From: Homarus americanus
Taxonomy: Eukaryota > Arthropoda > Malacostraca > Decapoda > Nephropidae
NCBI RefSeq assembly: GCF_018991925.1
Contig: NW_024736071.1
Coordinates: forward strand, 16,564,328 to 16,628,327
DNA length: 64,000 bases
Direction of reading: 5' to 3'
Under the pieces are notes generated by a model. The model searched no databases and was not told where the DNA came from. It was given only the letters and a program-made list of their open reading frames with translations. Shown here one piece after another: positions 22,985 to 33,189 of this stretch (the first letter of the stretch is position 1; every line of letters begins with the position of its first letter). The translations under genes were made by a program, and so were the position numbers.

Positions 22985-23203
22985 TGGTACCCAATCAGGA
23001 GACTGCAAGGTGGAGGGGTAGTGTACCTCAGCCAATAATAAGTTAACTGCGCACCGTGGGTGTGTGGGGGTGAGGAGGAGCTACGGTGAGGCTCGAGGTC
23101 TGGCTGAGGCACTGACCACAAAGTGACTGAGCTGTATTCAGTCACAGTCTTCAGTCACGGGAAAGTGTGTCCTCACTCGCTCTCTGGCCTGTCCCGCCCA
23201 GCT
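22985..23203 (+). promoter_or_regulatory. Candidate promoter and 5' non-coding exon of the PAN-like secreted gene
   Basis: Two CCAAT motifs (acccaatcagg near 22990 and cagccaataata near 23025) lie 110-150 bases upstream of two arthropod-initiator-like TCAGT motifs (about 23139 and 23151). A good donor, CAGCT|GTGAGTA, follows 23203. The first coding exon has an acceptor at 26059 just upstream of its ATG, so a 5' non-coding exon is expected on this side. Transcription start evidence is needed; this is inference from motifs. Confidence 0.3.
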
Positions 23204-23235
23204 GTGAGTACTTCTGATTACTGTACTTGTGTAGC

Positions 23236-23238
<3 letters not shown>

Positions 23239-23329
<91 letters not shown>
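23239..23329. repeat. (TA)n microsatellite with Penelope-like terminal sequence
   Basis: About 90 bases of pure TA are followed by 'ctgataaccacaaggaaa…cgaagttcccaag'. The same post-repeat sequence follows the (AT)n tract at 26796-26842, which leads into a Penelope-like GIY-YIG fragment. The microsatellite is therefore probably attached to the end of such an element. Confidence 0.8.
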
Positions 23330-23330
<1 letters not shown>

Positions 23331-23911
23331 TGATAACCACAAGGAAAGAAGGAAACACGAAGTTCCCAAGCACTTTAGTGTAATTCACATCTTCAGGGGT
23401 GAGTACAGACTAAGGAGAAGTACAAAACAAGGTAACAAGGTATATACTGTATATACAGAGGAGGTTGAGATCAAGTCCACAATGGTCAGGTATTAGGCAA
23501 TGACCCTACTAATCTTCAAAAAGCATCTCTTCGTCACTGGGAACGAACTTGTTTTCTCAAGTAGGCTAATCGTTCCTAATGCATTTTCCTCTTCTGTTTG
23601 TTTAATAACACTGGGGACCAAAATTCAACTTTTTGTCAGTTGCATACATTTTGAGACCTGTTTCTGGGTAAATTGAGGTCACTGATTTCAAATATGGCAC
23701 CGGTTTTTTTCTATCGGGTCTAGTTTTGTTGCGGTGAGTTACCTACCATTTACTACTATATATAGTTAGACTACCATATACTACTGCTAAAAATCTAAAC
23801 CAGCACACAGAGAGGAATTACTAAACACGTAGAATTAATTTTTAATTACTTTTATTTACCTTGACAAGCATATTTTGGATTCATCAGTTGCTTTTGTGAA
23901 CTATGCCAGAT

Positions 23912-25201
23912 TTATTCAGGCACAAACTTGCGTTTAATGGACTGTCTTGAATATCGCCTCTCAGTGCAGTCTCGCTGAATGCTCCAGCAATAGTCCGCCA
24001 TCATGTGAATGTCCCAGCGACCTTGATACCTGTCTTCCATGACTTTGATATCCTGGTGAAAGCGTTCACCTTGCTCATCACTCACGTCCCCCAAGTTTGC
24101 CGGAAACAGTTCAAGATGACTGTTCAGGAAATGCATCTTAATGCTCATGTTGCAACCTAACACATGGAAACTTTCCATCAAAGATTCAACGAGCTTTTTA
24201 TAGTCCTCTGATTTCCTGTTTCCAAGAAAGTTCCTTACAACAGAAACGAATGCTCCCCATGCATTTCTCTCAACATCAGTCATGGATTGAGTGAAGGCTT
24301 GGTCTTTAATCAGCGTCCTAATTTGAGGGCCGTCGAAAATACCTGCTTTGAGTTTTTCTAGCGTTAAACCAGGGAACACTTCACACAGATACTTAAAACA
24401 GTCACTGTCAGTATCGAGCGCCTTGACAAACTGTTTCATAAGGCCCAGCTTGATGTGAAGGGGCGGGAAAACAATTTTTTCACGTTCCACTAGGGGTTCA
24501 TAAATGATGTTCTTTTCCCCAACATTGAGGCTTTCCCTAACTGGCCATTCCTTCTGAATCCAGTGTCTGTCTTTGGCTCTGCTGTCCCAGAGGCAGATAA
24601 AGCAAGGAAATTTTGTATACCCACCTTGCTGTCCTAGCAAAAAATTGACCATTTTTAGATCAACACAGATGATCCATTTGTGTTCTTCATATTTGAGTAG
24701 CTCCAAAACCGTTTTGATGTGTTCATATTTTTCTTTCAGACTCCGCTTAGAGCTATCTATAAAGAGGCGCCACTCTTTCGGATCATAACCTGGAGCTCCC
24801 ATCGCGGTGACTAATCCAGAAATATCACAACAGTAGACGAAGTCAAATTTAGAATCAAAGAACTGTAAGAGGTTCTTTTCTCTGTTGCGAAAGAATGTTA
24901 CCTTTGTGTCTATTTTCAGCAAGTTTTTATCTTTTAACCGTGAAGCCAACAATTCTGACAGCTTTTTAGACAGACCCAGATCTCGAACCAAGTCATTGAG
25001 TTCTGCTTGGCTAAATGTTTGCGGTTCTATTGATATGCCTGCAAAATCTGAGTCACTATTTCTGTTAGTTGACTCCTCTGTGGCCTCAGTGTCATATTCA
25101 CTGTCAGATTCAACGGAAGCAAGTTGAGTGAAGATAGGCTTTGGAACATCAGCTGAATGGGGCACAGGCCTGATTGCTGAAACTAGACCTGATCTGCACA
25201 A
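23912..25201 (-). CDS. Conserved uncharacterised protein, single-exon ORF (429 aa), possibly transposon-derived
   Basis: This is the longest unbroken minus-strand frame in the window. It has an acidic Ser/Glu-rich N-terminus (DSEYDTEATEEST). A folded region follows with 'KEWRLFIDSSKRSLK', 'WIICVDLKMVNFLLGQQ', 'YTKFPCFICLWDSRAKDRHW', 'FPPLHIKLGLMKQFVKALD', 'HFLNSHLELFPANLGDVSDE', 'GERFHQDIKVMEDRYQGRWD' and 'MMADYCWSIQRD'. I recall near relatives present in many copies in arthropod and cnidarian genomes without assigned function. Multicopy spread and conserved Asp, Cys and His positions suggest a transposase-like origin, but I cannot name the family. Relative to what I remember, the segment after SSKRSLK seems to lack a block of roughly 20-25 residues, so this copy may be defective. 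The frame stays open about 20 codons upstream of the listed start, which is not an ATG. Confidence 0.6.
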   Translation of the reverse strand: MCRSGLVSAIRPVPHSADVPKPIFTQLASVESDSEYDTEATEESTNRNSDSDFAGISIEPQTFSQAELNDLVRDLGLSKKLSELLASRLKDKNLLKIDTKVTFFRNREKNLLQFFDSKFDFVYCCDISGLVTAMGAPGYDPKEWRLFIDSSKRSLKEKYEHIKTVLELLKYEEHKWIICVDLKMVNFLLGQQGGYTKFPCFICLWDSRAKDRHWIQKEWPVRESLNVGEKNIIYEPLVEREKIVFPPLHIKLGLMKQFVKALDTDSDCFKYLCEVFPGLTLEKLKAGIFDGPQIRTLIKDQAFTQSMTDVERNAWGAFVSVVRNFLGNRKSEDYKKLVESLMESFHVLGCNMSIKMHFLNSHLELFPANLGDVSDEQGERFHQDIKVMEDRYQGRWDIHMMADYCWSIQRDCTERRYSRQSIKRKFVPE

Positions 25202-25493
25202 ACGAATGCCATTTTCAGAATCGGTGACCTCAAATCTACCAGAATCAAGTGTCAGAACTCATGCAACCGAAAGTGTGTTCCCCAGTGTAATTATTATCGC
25301 CGTAAGTTTAATGCGTGTGGTGTGGAGTCGTTGCTTACACGCATAAATGTGCACTAAAAGCGCTGCTGTCCATTGCCCCAGTTAATGTACTTTAATTATT
25401 GTTAAGTATCACCACAAATTCTGCTGTTTTTGTCCTCGCTTCTCATGCTGTCTGACTTTCCTCGCATGTTTAAGGTGTAGACTCGCATATTTA

Positions 25494-25582
25494 AGGTAGA
25501 CAATGATACATTATTCTTCCCATAAATGCTTCGGGTGCATAAGTCTAAATCTCGGGTGTTCGTGGTTCAGGAGGAGAGGCGA
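25494..25582. repeat. Second, half copy of the 3430-3572 dispersed repeat
   Basis: 'acaatgatacattattcttcccataaatgcttcggg…gttcaggaggagaggcgac' matches the loop and right arm of the inverted repeat at 3430-3572 with scattered changes. The left arm is missing. The rest of 25202-26020 shows nothing recognisable. Confidence 0.75.
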
Positions 25583-26020
25583 CAGGGCCCTTGTGGGTGA
25601 CAGAAACTGTAGGTGGTCTTGAGTAAACTCCTCCTGAGATTCTGGGAGCATAATTCAATTGTACTGAGAAATGTAGTAATCTCTTTGCCACATTAAACAT
25701 GATATACTTCATGTTTTACACAGAGGCAGAATTTCTACGTCTCGGAAGAATCATGCTATTCCAGTCAGGCAAACTCGGGCATTTGTAGGAGAAGGAAGCT
25801 TTTATTGTTTCATCAACAAATCAGACAAAACTGGGAAGATATTTTTGTCGTTCACTGTATATAGACAGTACAGTTATATGAACAATGTATAGAGACAGTG
25901 CAGGTATAGAAAGTTACAAACAACAGTTAACAGTTAAAGAAGAGCCTAACCATATAGGATCCCATCATTAGTGTCCAGAAAGTAGCCTAAACACCATTGT
26001 ATACTGTGTAGAATGCAGCT

Positions 26021-26022
<2 letters not shown>

Positions 26023-26056
<34 letters not shown>
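26023..26056. repeat. (CT)n microsatellite acting as polypyrimidine tract
   Basis: The CT tract is immediately followed by the AG (26058-26059) that opens the first coding exon of the secreted gene, so it makes up the whole polypyrimidine tract. A second CT tract lies just after that exon's donor (26319-26352). Confidence 0.9.
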
Positions 26057-26058
<2 letters not shown>

Positions 26059-26087
26059 GTGAGTGTCCTGCCCTACCATCAGTGAAA

Positions 26088-26301
26088 ATGAAACCAAACA
26101 CCGGGACGAGGCGTTTCACTGTTGCCAACCTGTTACTCTTGAGGATGGTGCCCTTAGGAGTGTCCCTGAGTTCCCTGTTGCAAGTGTTCCTGGTGGGGTT
26201 GGTGGCGAGCGTCGTCAGTGGTCAGTTAGTGATGACGTTCCACCAGGATGCCTCTCTGCCCGACAGCTCTATCACCAAGGTTCAGAACGTCGCCAAACGC
26301 T
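26088..26301 (+). CDS. Secreted PAN/apple-like protein, coding exon 1 (signal sequence)
   Basis: ATG at 26088 follows an acceptor at 26058-26059. The donor is CGCT|GTGAGTA after 26301, phase 1. It encodes MKPNTGTRRF, a long hydrophobic stretch (LLLLRMVPLGVSL through VGLVASVVSG) fitting a signal peptide with cleavage near VVSG-QLV, then a short mature N-terminus ending VQNVAKR. Together with five further exons (34790, 35155, 39462, 41668, 42398) all phases match and give a 228-residue protein with eight cysteines after exon 1. I do not recognise the gene. The cysteine spacing in exons 2-3 resembles a PAN/apple domain, often a carbohydrate- or protein-binding extracellular module. An uncleaved N-terminal anchor is possible. 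Confidence 0.7.
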
Positions 26302-26316
26302 GTGAGTATGTCGTGG

Positions 26317-26348
<32 letters not shown>

Positions 26349-26793
26349 TCTCTCCCTCCCCTTCATGTTGTCTACCTTCCCTCATATTGTCAACCTCACT
26401 TAACCTAACCTCCCCACTCTACAAGGCAGAGTAAAGGTCAGTGATTGGGACGTACTCATAATACAGCTATATAACGTATGTAGAGCAATTGGCCACATCA
26501 AGAATAACTACTGTAGACTGGATACAGCTCTCAATGATATAATGAAGAAATAAAATTACTTATCTATAATGAAATGTATAATGCATGCTTAGACTCAATG
26601 AAGCACACAGAGTCATGGCAAATTTATTATTATTTTGGCATATACTGTAACAGTTCGTGTGTGAATTAGTTTGGTTACTGACAGGGCTATGCATGGCCGA
26701 TTAACCTCTCATCCCTAGTACGTTATGTCACTAGCCTCTTCAGATCAAGGAATGTTTAACAGTATATTCTACTTTGGTGACACAACGAAGCAC

Positions 26794-26795
<2 letters not shown>

Positions 26796-26845
<50 letters not shown>

Positions 26846-27502
26846 AGGAAATCACTGTAGGTGCGCATGATCCAAGTATATGCTGATAACCACAAGAAAA
26901 CATGAAGTTCCCAAGAGCTTGAACCTAAAGTACCCTAGGTCTTTTATAGACAAATGCCTTAACATTACCAAGAAATCTTTTAGAACTGACCCTAAGCCAA
27001 CCCATGACAATAAGAATTTCTTAGTATTGCCATTTAACACAAATTTCTCTTAAATTCCTATACAACTGAAAACCTGGAACGTTAATGTGGCATTTAAAAA
27101 CTCATGCACTGTAAAACAAATGTTAATCAAGAACTCCCCCAACAATGCAGGCGGCTGCACTTACAAGGTTCCTTGCAAGGAATGTAATTTGTTTTACTTA
27201 GGCCAGACAGGTAAAGATCTTATAGCTAGACTTAAACAGCATAAATATGGTGTTAGGACGGCCAGGAATCCAATGCTCTGTTCATTCATATGGGAGATAA
27301 TAAGCAATGCATTGACTGGGATAATGCCTCCTCAATATTACCTTGTAATTCAATTGTCAGTAGGAACATTATAGAATCCAGTTTCATTAAACATACCGAA
27401 TCTGTCAACATGAATTTGAGTAATGGTATGAACAAACTGGATAATTTTGTGATTAAGAAGATTTGTAACCAGGTGAGAAGGTTGGGTCTTCTTACCCTAT
27501 GA
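26796..27502 (+). mobile_element. Penelope-like element fragment with GIY-YIG endonuclease region
   Basis: After an (AT)n tract, translated pieces read LVLPFNTNFS, then 'KTWNVNVAFKNSCTVKQMLI', 'GGCTYKVPCKECNLFYLGQT', 'GKDLIARLKQHKYGVRTA', and after a frameshift near 27285 'CIDWDNASSILPCNSIVSRN' and 'IIESSFIKHTE'. The Cys-rich lead-in followed by YLGQTG…R…H is the GIY-YIG-type endonuclease region that ends Penelope-like retroelement ORFs. The RT portion is absent, so this is a 5'-truncated, frameshifted copy in intron 1 of the secreted gene. Confidence 0.8.
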
Positions 27503-29204
27503 CCTGACTACGGACAGCTGCTGTGCTCAGAGATGGCATGGTCAATTGTTTTTAGTAAGATTAATAAGGGTCCCCTGTACTGTATATTGTTAAGAGTTGT
27601 GGCATATAAAATGCACATTCCAAACTGATATCATATTTTATATATTAGACTATCTAATTCTGTCATAAATCGTACATAATTTATAACCCATTTAGAAATA
27701 ATGATTTTTACTCGGCCCGCCCACCGTACTGCACTAGTGGTAGCTGTAAGCTGTGGTTACGATTTGATATGTGCTAATGTTGTGTACGATTAGTATTTCT
27801 CTCGGTAAATCAGTAACTTCGTGCTTGGTAAATGATTATTTATTTGTACAGTACAGTACATGTGTATATCATAACGGTATTTAGTACAAACAGTATTGGT
27901 AAACAGTCCCAGTGTTGTCCTCACCGTCTCCGTTGAATTACAAGATATTATTCTACATTTGTCATAGAACGTCAGGAAGCATGACGATTAAAAATGTGTT
28001 TATTAAACGTATTTTGTGGACAGTGTGTGATGGTGCTTCGCAAAATATGCCTGTTGATTTCGTTTTCTAAGCTAATGCTAGTCATAAATTAACGTGGTTA
28101 TTATTGTAGTAACCAACAAACACCGTCACTACAAATAAAGAAGTTTGCAACACATTGAAAAAAATCATTGATTTATCTGAATCAATAGTAATTACCGGTC
28201 AAGTGGACAAAGAGAGCAGGGAGACACACATTCCTGAACACGGAGTGAATATTGCAGTGCTTTTCTAAATTACATCCTCAAGAAGACTACAGGCTTTGGG
28301 TTGTAAAAGTTATCCCTCGGATATAAATAATTTGATATCCAAATTGTGAACCGCAGCTCCCTCATAAATATAGCAGGCCTTGGGTGTGGGAATATTATTA
28401 CTTCCCACAAGATCACTTTGTTGGGGTGTGTGTGTGTGTGTGCGTGTGTGGGAAGTATTACAATATCAAGCTGTATCATGACAACAATAGGACTCCCGAC
28501 GTGTGAGTTGCAGGTTTAAGAACATTAAGTGCTTGAAATATATCGATCACATTCCTACTATCAGGCTGTCACTGTGTTGGTAAGAATGCGTCAGAAAATA
28601 ACACCAATTCGTATTCGTGTTTTATTCTACATAGCAGTAGAAATAATAGTGACTGAATTTAAAGCTGCACCAAACTTGTAAGTATCTTCACTCTTACGAA
28701 TTACTTACCGACTTCCTGTCAACCATCATAATAGCTTTTAAGTATTTTAGTCCAGGAACTCCGTTGCCTTTACATGTCTTGTATGGCACTCCATCACACC
28801 TCCCTCCGGGCCCTCGGCGATTGTTTTTGTTTAAACTTTTATGACCTAGTGAATCATTTTAAAGTTATTCCCACCAAACCTTTTTGTGTTTGCGCTCACC
28901 CTGGGGGAGGAGCGCAGCCAAGGAATATCTAATAAGGAAATTCAACTCGACTCACACTTTCCCATTATTTTCAGAAAGGTCCCAAAAATTTACTACAGCG
29001 CTACCTGTTACTTTGGGATGTACTACTCGGAGAGACGGTAAAGAGAATGGCTTGGGTAAATAAAAAAAAATGTAAGACGACAAGGCAGACGCAGGTTTCA
29101 TTCTCTTGCATTTCAGCGTTGTACCTTGCTCAGAGAGAATGATATAAAACAACTCGCTAACTAAACGCTAAGTGACACAAGGGTAAAGGGTGGAGGGAAG
29201 ATTT
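27503..29204. other. Intron sequence without recognisable features
   Basis: Part of intron 1 of the secreted gene. There is a short (GT)n run at 28425-28449. I see no exon, transposon end or conserved ORF. Confidence 0.5.
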
Positions 29205-30108
29205 TTTTAGATTGTCCCCGAGGGGGCTAGTTTATTGAGCACCCTCTCACATCCTGTGCAAGGTAAAGCTCAAAAACGTTTACAGCGCCCATCTGGGAAG
29301 CATGCTTAGTTCATGCTTGCCTATATGACTCGTGCATTAAGGGTGTAAAAGCCTGAAGGGTCCTGGGTTTTGTCAGCAAGTTACATAAAGTGACAGAATG
29401 ATGAGTGTGTGGGGGAAATTTCCCGGTACAATTTATCTGTTGTGGCAAAGCGTGGCAGGTCCCTAATAGTGTCAAGTGCCAGGCCATAGGCATTGACAGT
29501 ATTGAGGGACATACCTTTTAGTGTGATTGTGATGGCGTGTACGTCGGTAGTGTCGGCTTCAAAGGGAACGTCGAGAGGTTGGTAAGGGACGTCTTTCTTG
29601 GCGTAGATACGTAGTCCACTAGCATGTCCTCGTAGTGGTCAATTGATGTGGGGAACTGGAGTGGATGGGCCCCAGGTGCCGGCATGCCGGTGGGGGACGG
29701 GGAACCGGGGTGGTGTCCTCGGGTCCATGAGCATGCGCGGCTTGCAGTGGGTAGACGGGGGGCAGCAGGGCACACCGGGGCAGGCTTGGTAGGTGCCACG
29801 CCAGCAGTGATGCCAGGGGGCAGTGGAGTAGGCCGTGAGCATGAGGGGCACACAGGGGGGCTAACAGCTTGTCAAACCAGAAGAAGAGGGGGGTGACTGG
29901 GTAGCAGCTGAAGACAGGGGTAGTCTGTGTAGGTTGGAGATGGTGGTACAGAGTGTATCAAAGTTTAAATACGGTTGGTAAATTCGTGAGAGAAGGATAT
30001 AATGTGTGTCGTGTCACCGGAGGGGGGGTTGTGGGGGGACACCGGTGGGAGCACAAGGCCTGACAGCGTGAGAGAAGAGATGGGAAGGATGTCCATCCAG
30101 TAGTTGAA

Positions 30109-30735
30109 TTAGGAGACAGCCGGGACTGCTGTGTTGCACCAGGCTGGGGCAGGTGTTGTTGAAAAAGGCGTTGCCAGAGGAGAGGAAGCAGAGGGATGTG
30201 GCCAGGTAGGCTGGGGGGGAGGTTGGGGTTGGCGCAGCCTTCGGGGAGGCTTTTCTCCTGGGACAGGCGGACGTTTGGGGCATTGCCGTGAGTCAGCATT
30301 GTGCCAGCCACCACAATTACGACACCTGGGGTCAACAACATAGCCCACACCACCCCCATTGAGATGGTCTTTGATTTTCTGGGCACAAACGGAGGAGTGA
30401 TGGTTATATGAACAGAAGCGACATCTGGGACGATCACGTTGGCACCAGGCAGTGAAGGTGTGACCCCAATGGGAGCAGATGACACAAAAAGCAGGCCTGG
30501 GGTGATCTGGTTCAGCATACAGTGGAGGGAGGACTGGGTGTGCCTCAACAGTGGTTGGGCACTCCCTCCCCTTCCATTTAACTATGACAGCTGCTTGTGG
30601 GGTCTTCCCTCGGTAGTGTCGACATATACTGAGTGTACATGGATTAAAGTTACGAGCATCTTCGATTTCAATGTATAGGGGGAATTGTTTAACTAGGATG
30701 TGGCAACATTCCGCTGCGTCAGCAGGTGGAGGCAT
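30109..30735 (-). pseudogene. ORF1 (gag-like) zinc-knuckle protein of a Jockey-type retroelement
   Basis: A 208-residue open piece. The N-terminal half (ECCHILVKQFPLYIEIEDAR … WKGRECPTTVEAHPVLPPLY) resembles the domain that precedes zinc knuckles in Jockey-clade ORF1 proteins. Three Cys/His motifs follow: CVICSHWGHTFTAWC, CRFCSYNHHSSVC and CRNCGGWHNADSRQC (C-x2-C-x3-H-x6-C). Such proteins bind the element RNA. The C-terminus runs out of frame in Pro-rich sequence near 30109. A SINE insertion truncates the N-terminus at 30738-30750. Confidence 0.7.
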
Positions 30736-30750
30736 GAGAACAACCCCGTC

Positions 30751-31156
30751 TTGTGGGGACCGGTGGTAGAAGCGGTACCGTTCTTGCCTCGCAAGCGAGA
30801 TGTCACGGGTTCGATTCCCGGGCCAGTGGAAGTTGTTTGGACTTACTTCCTAGCCCCCATTTGTCCCTGTTCACCTAGCAGTAAAGTAGGTACCTGTTGT
30901 AAGTCGAAAGTTGCGAATTCGTATTCAGGGACAAGTTGTTGGAGCTTCCAATAACTTGATGACATAAACCACTGACTCTTCAGGCCTCTACGCCCTTGAC
31001 TGTTCAGGCTTCTACGCTCTTAACTCGTGAGACATAAAGGCAAGCATGAACTTAGCATGCTTCCCTGTTGGACGCTGTAAACGCTTCTGCGCTTCACCTT
31101 ACACAAGGGTGTAGGGGGAGGCCCAATAAATAATAATAAAAAAAATAGAATAAAAC
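30751..31156 (+). mobile_element. tRNA-derived SINE with 13-bp target-site duplication
   Basis: The duplication GAACAACCCCGTC flanks the element at 30738-30750 and 31157-31169. The head (about 30754-30830) folds as a degenerate tRNA: an A-box-like TGGTAGAAGCGG, an anticodon arm CTTGC-CTCGCAA-GCGAG with anticodon CGC (Ala-like), and a perfect B box GGTTCGATTCC. A body with 'cacctagcagtaaagtaggt' follows, then a tail with 'cttcaggcctctacgccctt' and an (AATA)n/A-rich end. It sits inside ORF1 of copy 2. The tail resembles the 3' end of the ORF1-type elements. Confidence 0.9.
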
Positions 31157-31269
31157 GAACAACCCCGTCAAGTCCAACAGTACTGAGTGTTTCATAGACC
31201 TCAGGTGTCTGACACTTGATAAAGTTACGGTTCTTATCTTTTCGGAATTGAATGGTGAGACCGTGTTGT

Positions 31270-32312
31270 CTCCAATGGCGCGAAATCGTCATCTGTACCT
31301 GTCAAGTGGGGTACCACAGGGCAGTGTATTGGGCCCGCTGTTGTTTGTTTGTTTCATAAATGACATGCCTGACGTTGTACACTCCTCCATACAAATGTTT
31401 GCCGATGACGCCAAGTTATTTCGGGAAATTAAGAACCAAGCGGACTGTGAAGAACTGCAGAAGGACCTCTGTGGGCTCCAGGAATGGTCGAAGAAATGGC
31501 TGCTGAGATACAATGTCACGAAGTGTAAGAGGATGCACCTGGGGCATACCAACGGTAAGGAGGCGTATCATATGTCCCAACGGGTTGAAGAAACTGCGCT
31601 AGTTGAGACTGTATGTGAGAAGGACCTAGGTGTGTATGTTGACAATGAGCTGAAGTTCTCGGGCCATTGCGAGAAGGTAAATCAGGCAAATAAATTATTG
31701 GGTCTTATAAGAAGGTCGTTCAGATATCTAGACGGTCCGTCCCTCTTAACGATCTTCAGGAGTGAAGTGCTTCCCCATCTGGAGTACTGTCACCCCGTCT
31801 GATCCCCGAGATATGCTAGGGACTGTCAGTTGGTTGAAAATGTTCAAAGGAGGACCACCAGACTGGTGCCTGCACTTCGACACCTCAGCTACCCTGAGAG
31901 ATTGGAGCGCCTGAACTTCCCTAGCTTATACTACAGACAGGCAAGAGAGGACCTAGTTGAGGTGTATAAGCATCTCAGGGGGCACTACTCAGTTGAGTGT
32001 CTTTACTTGGAACTGGCGGACGCTCGCCCCACAAGGGATCACAGCTCAAGATTGAAGAAGCCGCAAGTCCAGAAAAGTGTGAGGGCAAAACTTTTTCGGA
32101 ATGAGGGTTGTAAACTCTTGGAACAATCTACCAGAGAGTGGTGTCGACACCGAGTGTGAGATCTTTCAAGACAAGACTTGACCAACACTGGAGCGGGTTC
32201 AGGTACATTCAGGAGCCGGTGCATGCCCAGTATTTGCCAACAGTGCGTGACAGAGATGTGACCGATCGCCCAAGCGGCTAACAAGCTGATCGGTGGCGAA
32301 GAGGATGAAAGA
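31270..32312 (+). mobile_element. LINE family A, 5'-truncated copy inserted in retroelement copy 2
   Basis: The sequence starts near 'cgaaatcgtcatctgtacctg' and runs through FADD (31396-31450 region), the C-terminal domain and the family 3' UTR, ending 'gataaaag'. It lies in opposite orientation to the host ORF1. A premature TGA at 31801, a 3-bp loss in the EKKVNQ region, and a frameshift near 32090 inactivate it. It is more diverged than the 6-7 kb copy. Confidence 0.85.
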
Positions 32313-32929
32313 TAAAAGAATACTTTGTTGTCCAATTAAACCATTCCTCGATGGTTTTCAGCGAGTCCTTGGGGAAGTGCAGATTCAGCTTACTTGGTTG
32401 GTTGGCAGAGGGGTGGGTGGTGAGGGGTTAGCTCGCTGCCCTTGGTATTGGTGTTGCCACTCCAGCAAGCGTTTCCCATAGAGACATTACTTTTACTGTC
32501 ACTATCACTGAGGTCTGACTCTTGCAGGGTGTGGGATGCAGTATGAATATCCGTATCAGAAATGTCTGTATCCATGAGAGAGGGGACACCTCTTCTGGGG
32601 CGTTCGACCCCCCCTCATCGCTGGCAACACTTGCCGGTGAAAGGGAAGGTAGAGACTGAGGTGGACTTTGTGTGATAATCGGGAGGACAGGAGCACCTAT
32701 GGGCACATGTCTGTCCCCTTACGTGTGGGAGTTGTAGTAGAAAAAACCCACCAGGGGTCGCACCCCTTCAGGTTTCAGCAGAGCCAAACAGGCTCCATGT
32801 TCTGACTCAGCGGGTGGGAAGTCATCTCGGGCTGTCTCCCATATAATGATCGGCTTTATAATTAATATCACATTATATGAAGAAACTTTCATTTATGAGT
32901 ATCCTCATATTATTACCAATATGGCGCCT

Positions 32930-33015
32930 GTTGTCACAGGACCGGCTCAGTCAATTAACCCATGGCCCTTCAGGCATTTACGGCCGATGCACGAGTCATG
33001 AAGGTAAGCATGACT
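32930..33015 (+). mobile_element. Fragment of the shared SINE/ORF1-element 3' tail
   Basis: 'cccttcaggcatttacggcc…cacgagtcatgaaggtaagcatga' matches the tail in the SINE at 30751-31156 and in the ORF1 elements. It is a short isolated piece. Confidence 0.6.
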
Positions 33016-33189
33016 TCCGCATGCTTTTCTGTTCAATCACCGAGTTGATCATCACAATAAAGATATCGATATCGGTTCATATCGGTTTCATGTTCTGGTT
33101 GGTACTGAGACAGTTTATGAAGAACAAAAGTAGATTGGTGGTAGAGTTGTTTGGAGAAAGGTGACTGTAAAGTTTATGAGCTGACTCTG

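Larger units (their letters stand above)
29205..32790 (-). mobile_element. ORF1-type retroelement copy 2, interrupted by a SINE and a LINE fragment
   Basis: On the minus strand the element starts near 32790 with a 5' leader. ORF1 begins MPIGAPVLP at 32706 and resumes after a LINE insertion with 'QFRKDKNRNFIKCQTPE' (about 31230). After a SINE insertion the PRE_C2HC/zinc-knuckle part continues (30735-30109), then Pro-rich sequence and the SIDHYEDMLVDYVS C-terminus ending at 29518. Without any EN or RT region, a 3' tail shared with copies 1 and 3 follows, ending in an A/T-rich run near 29205. Several frameshifts and stops make it inactive. Confidence 0.75.

Noticed and set aside
23123..23496. 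(IY)n ORFs over AT repeats, also at 54614-54888
   Set aside because: Pure (TA)n translation artefacts, the second also crossing Ns.
30754..30830. Functional tRNA-Ala gene
   Set aside because: The acceptor stem does not pair well, and the sequence continues into a SINE body with target-site duplications.
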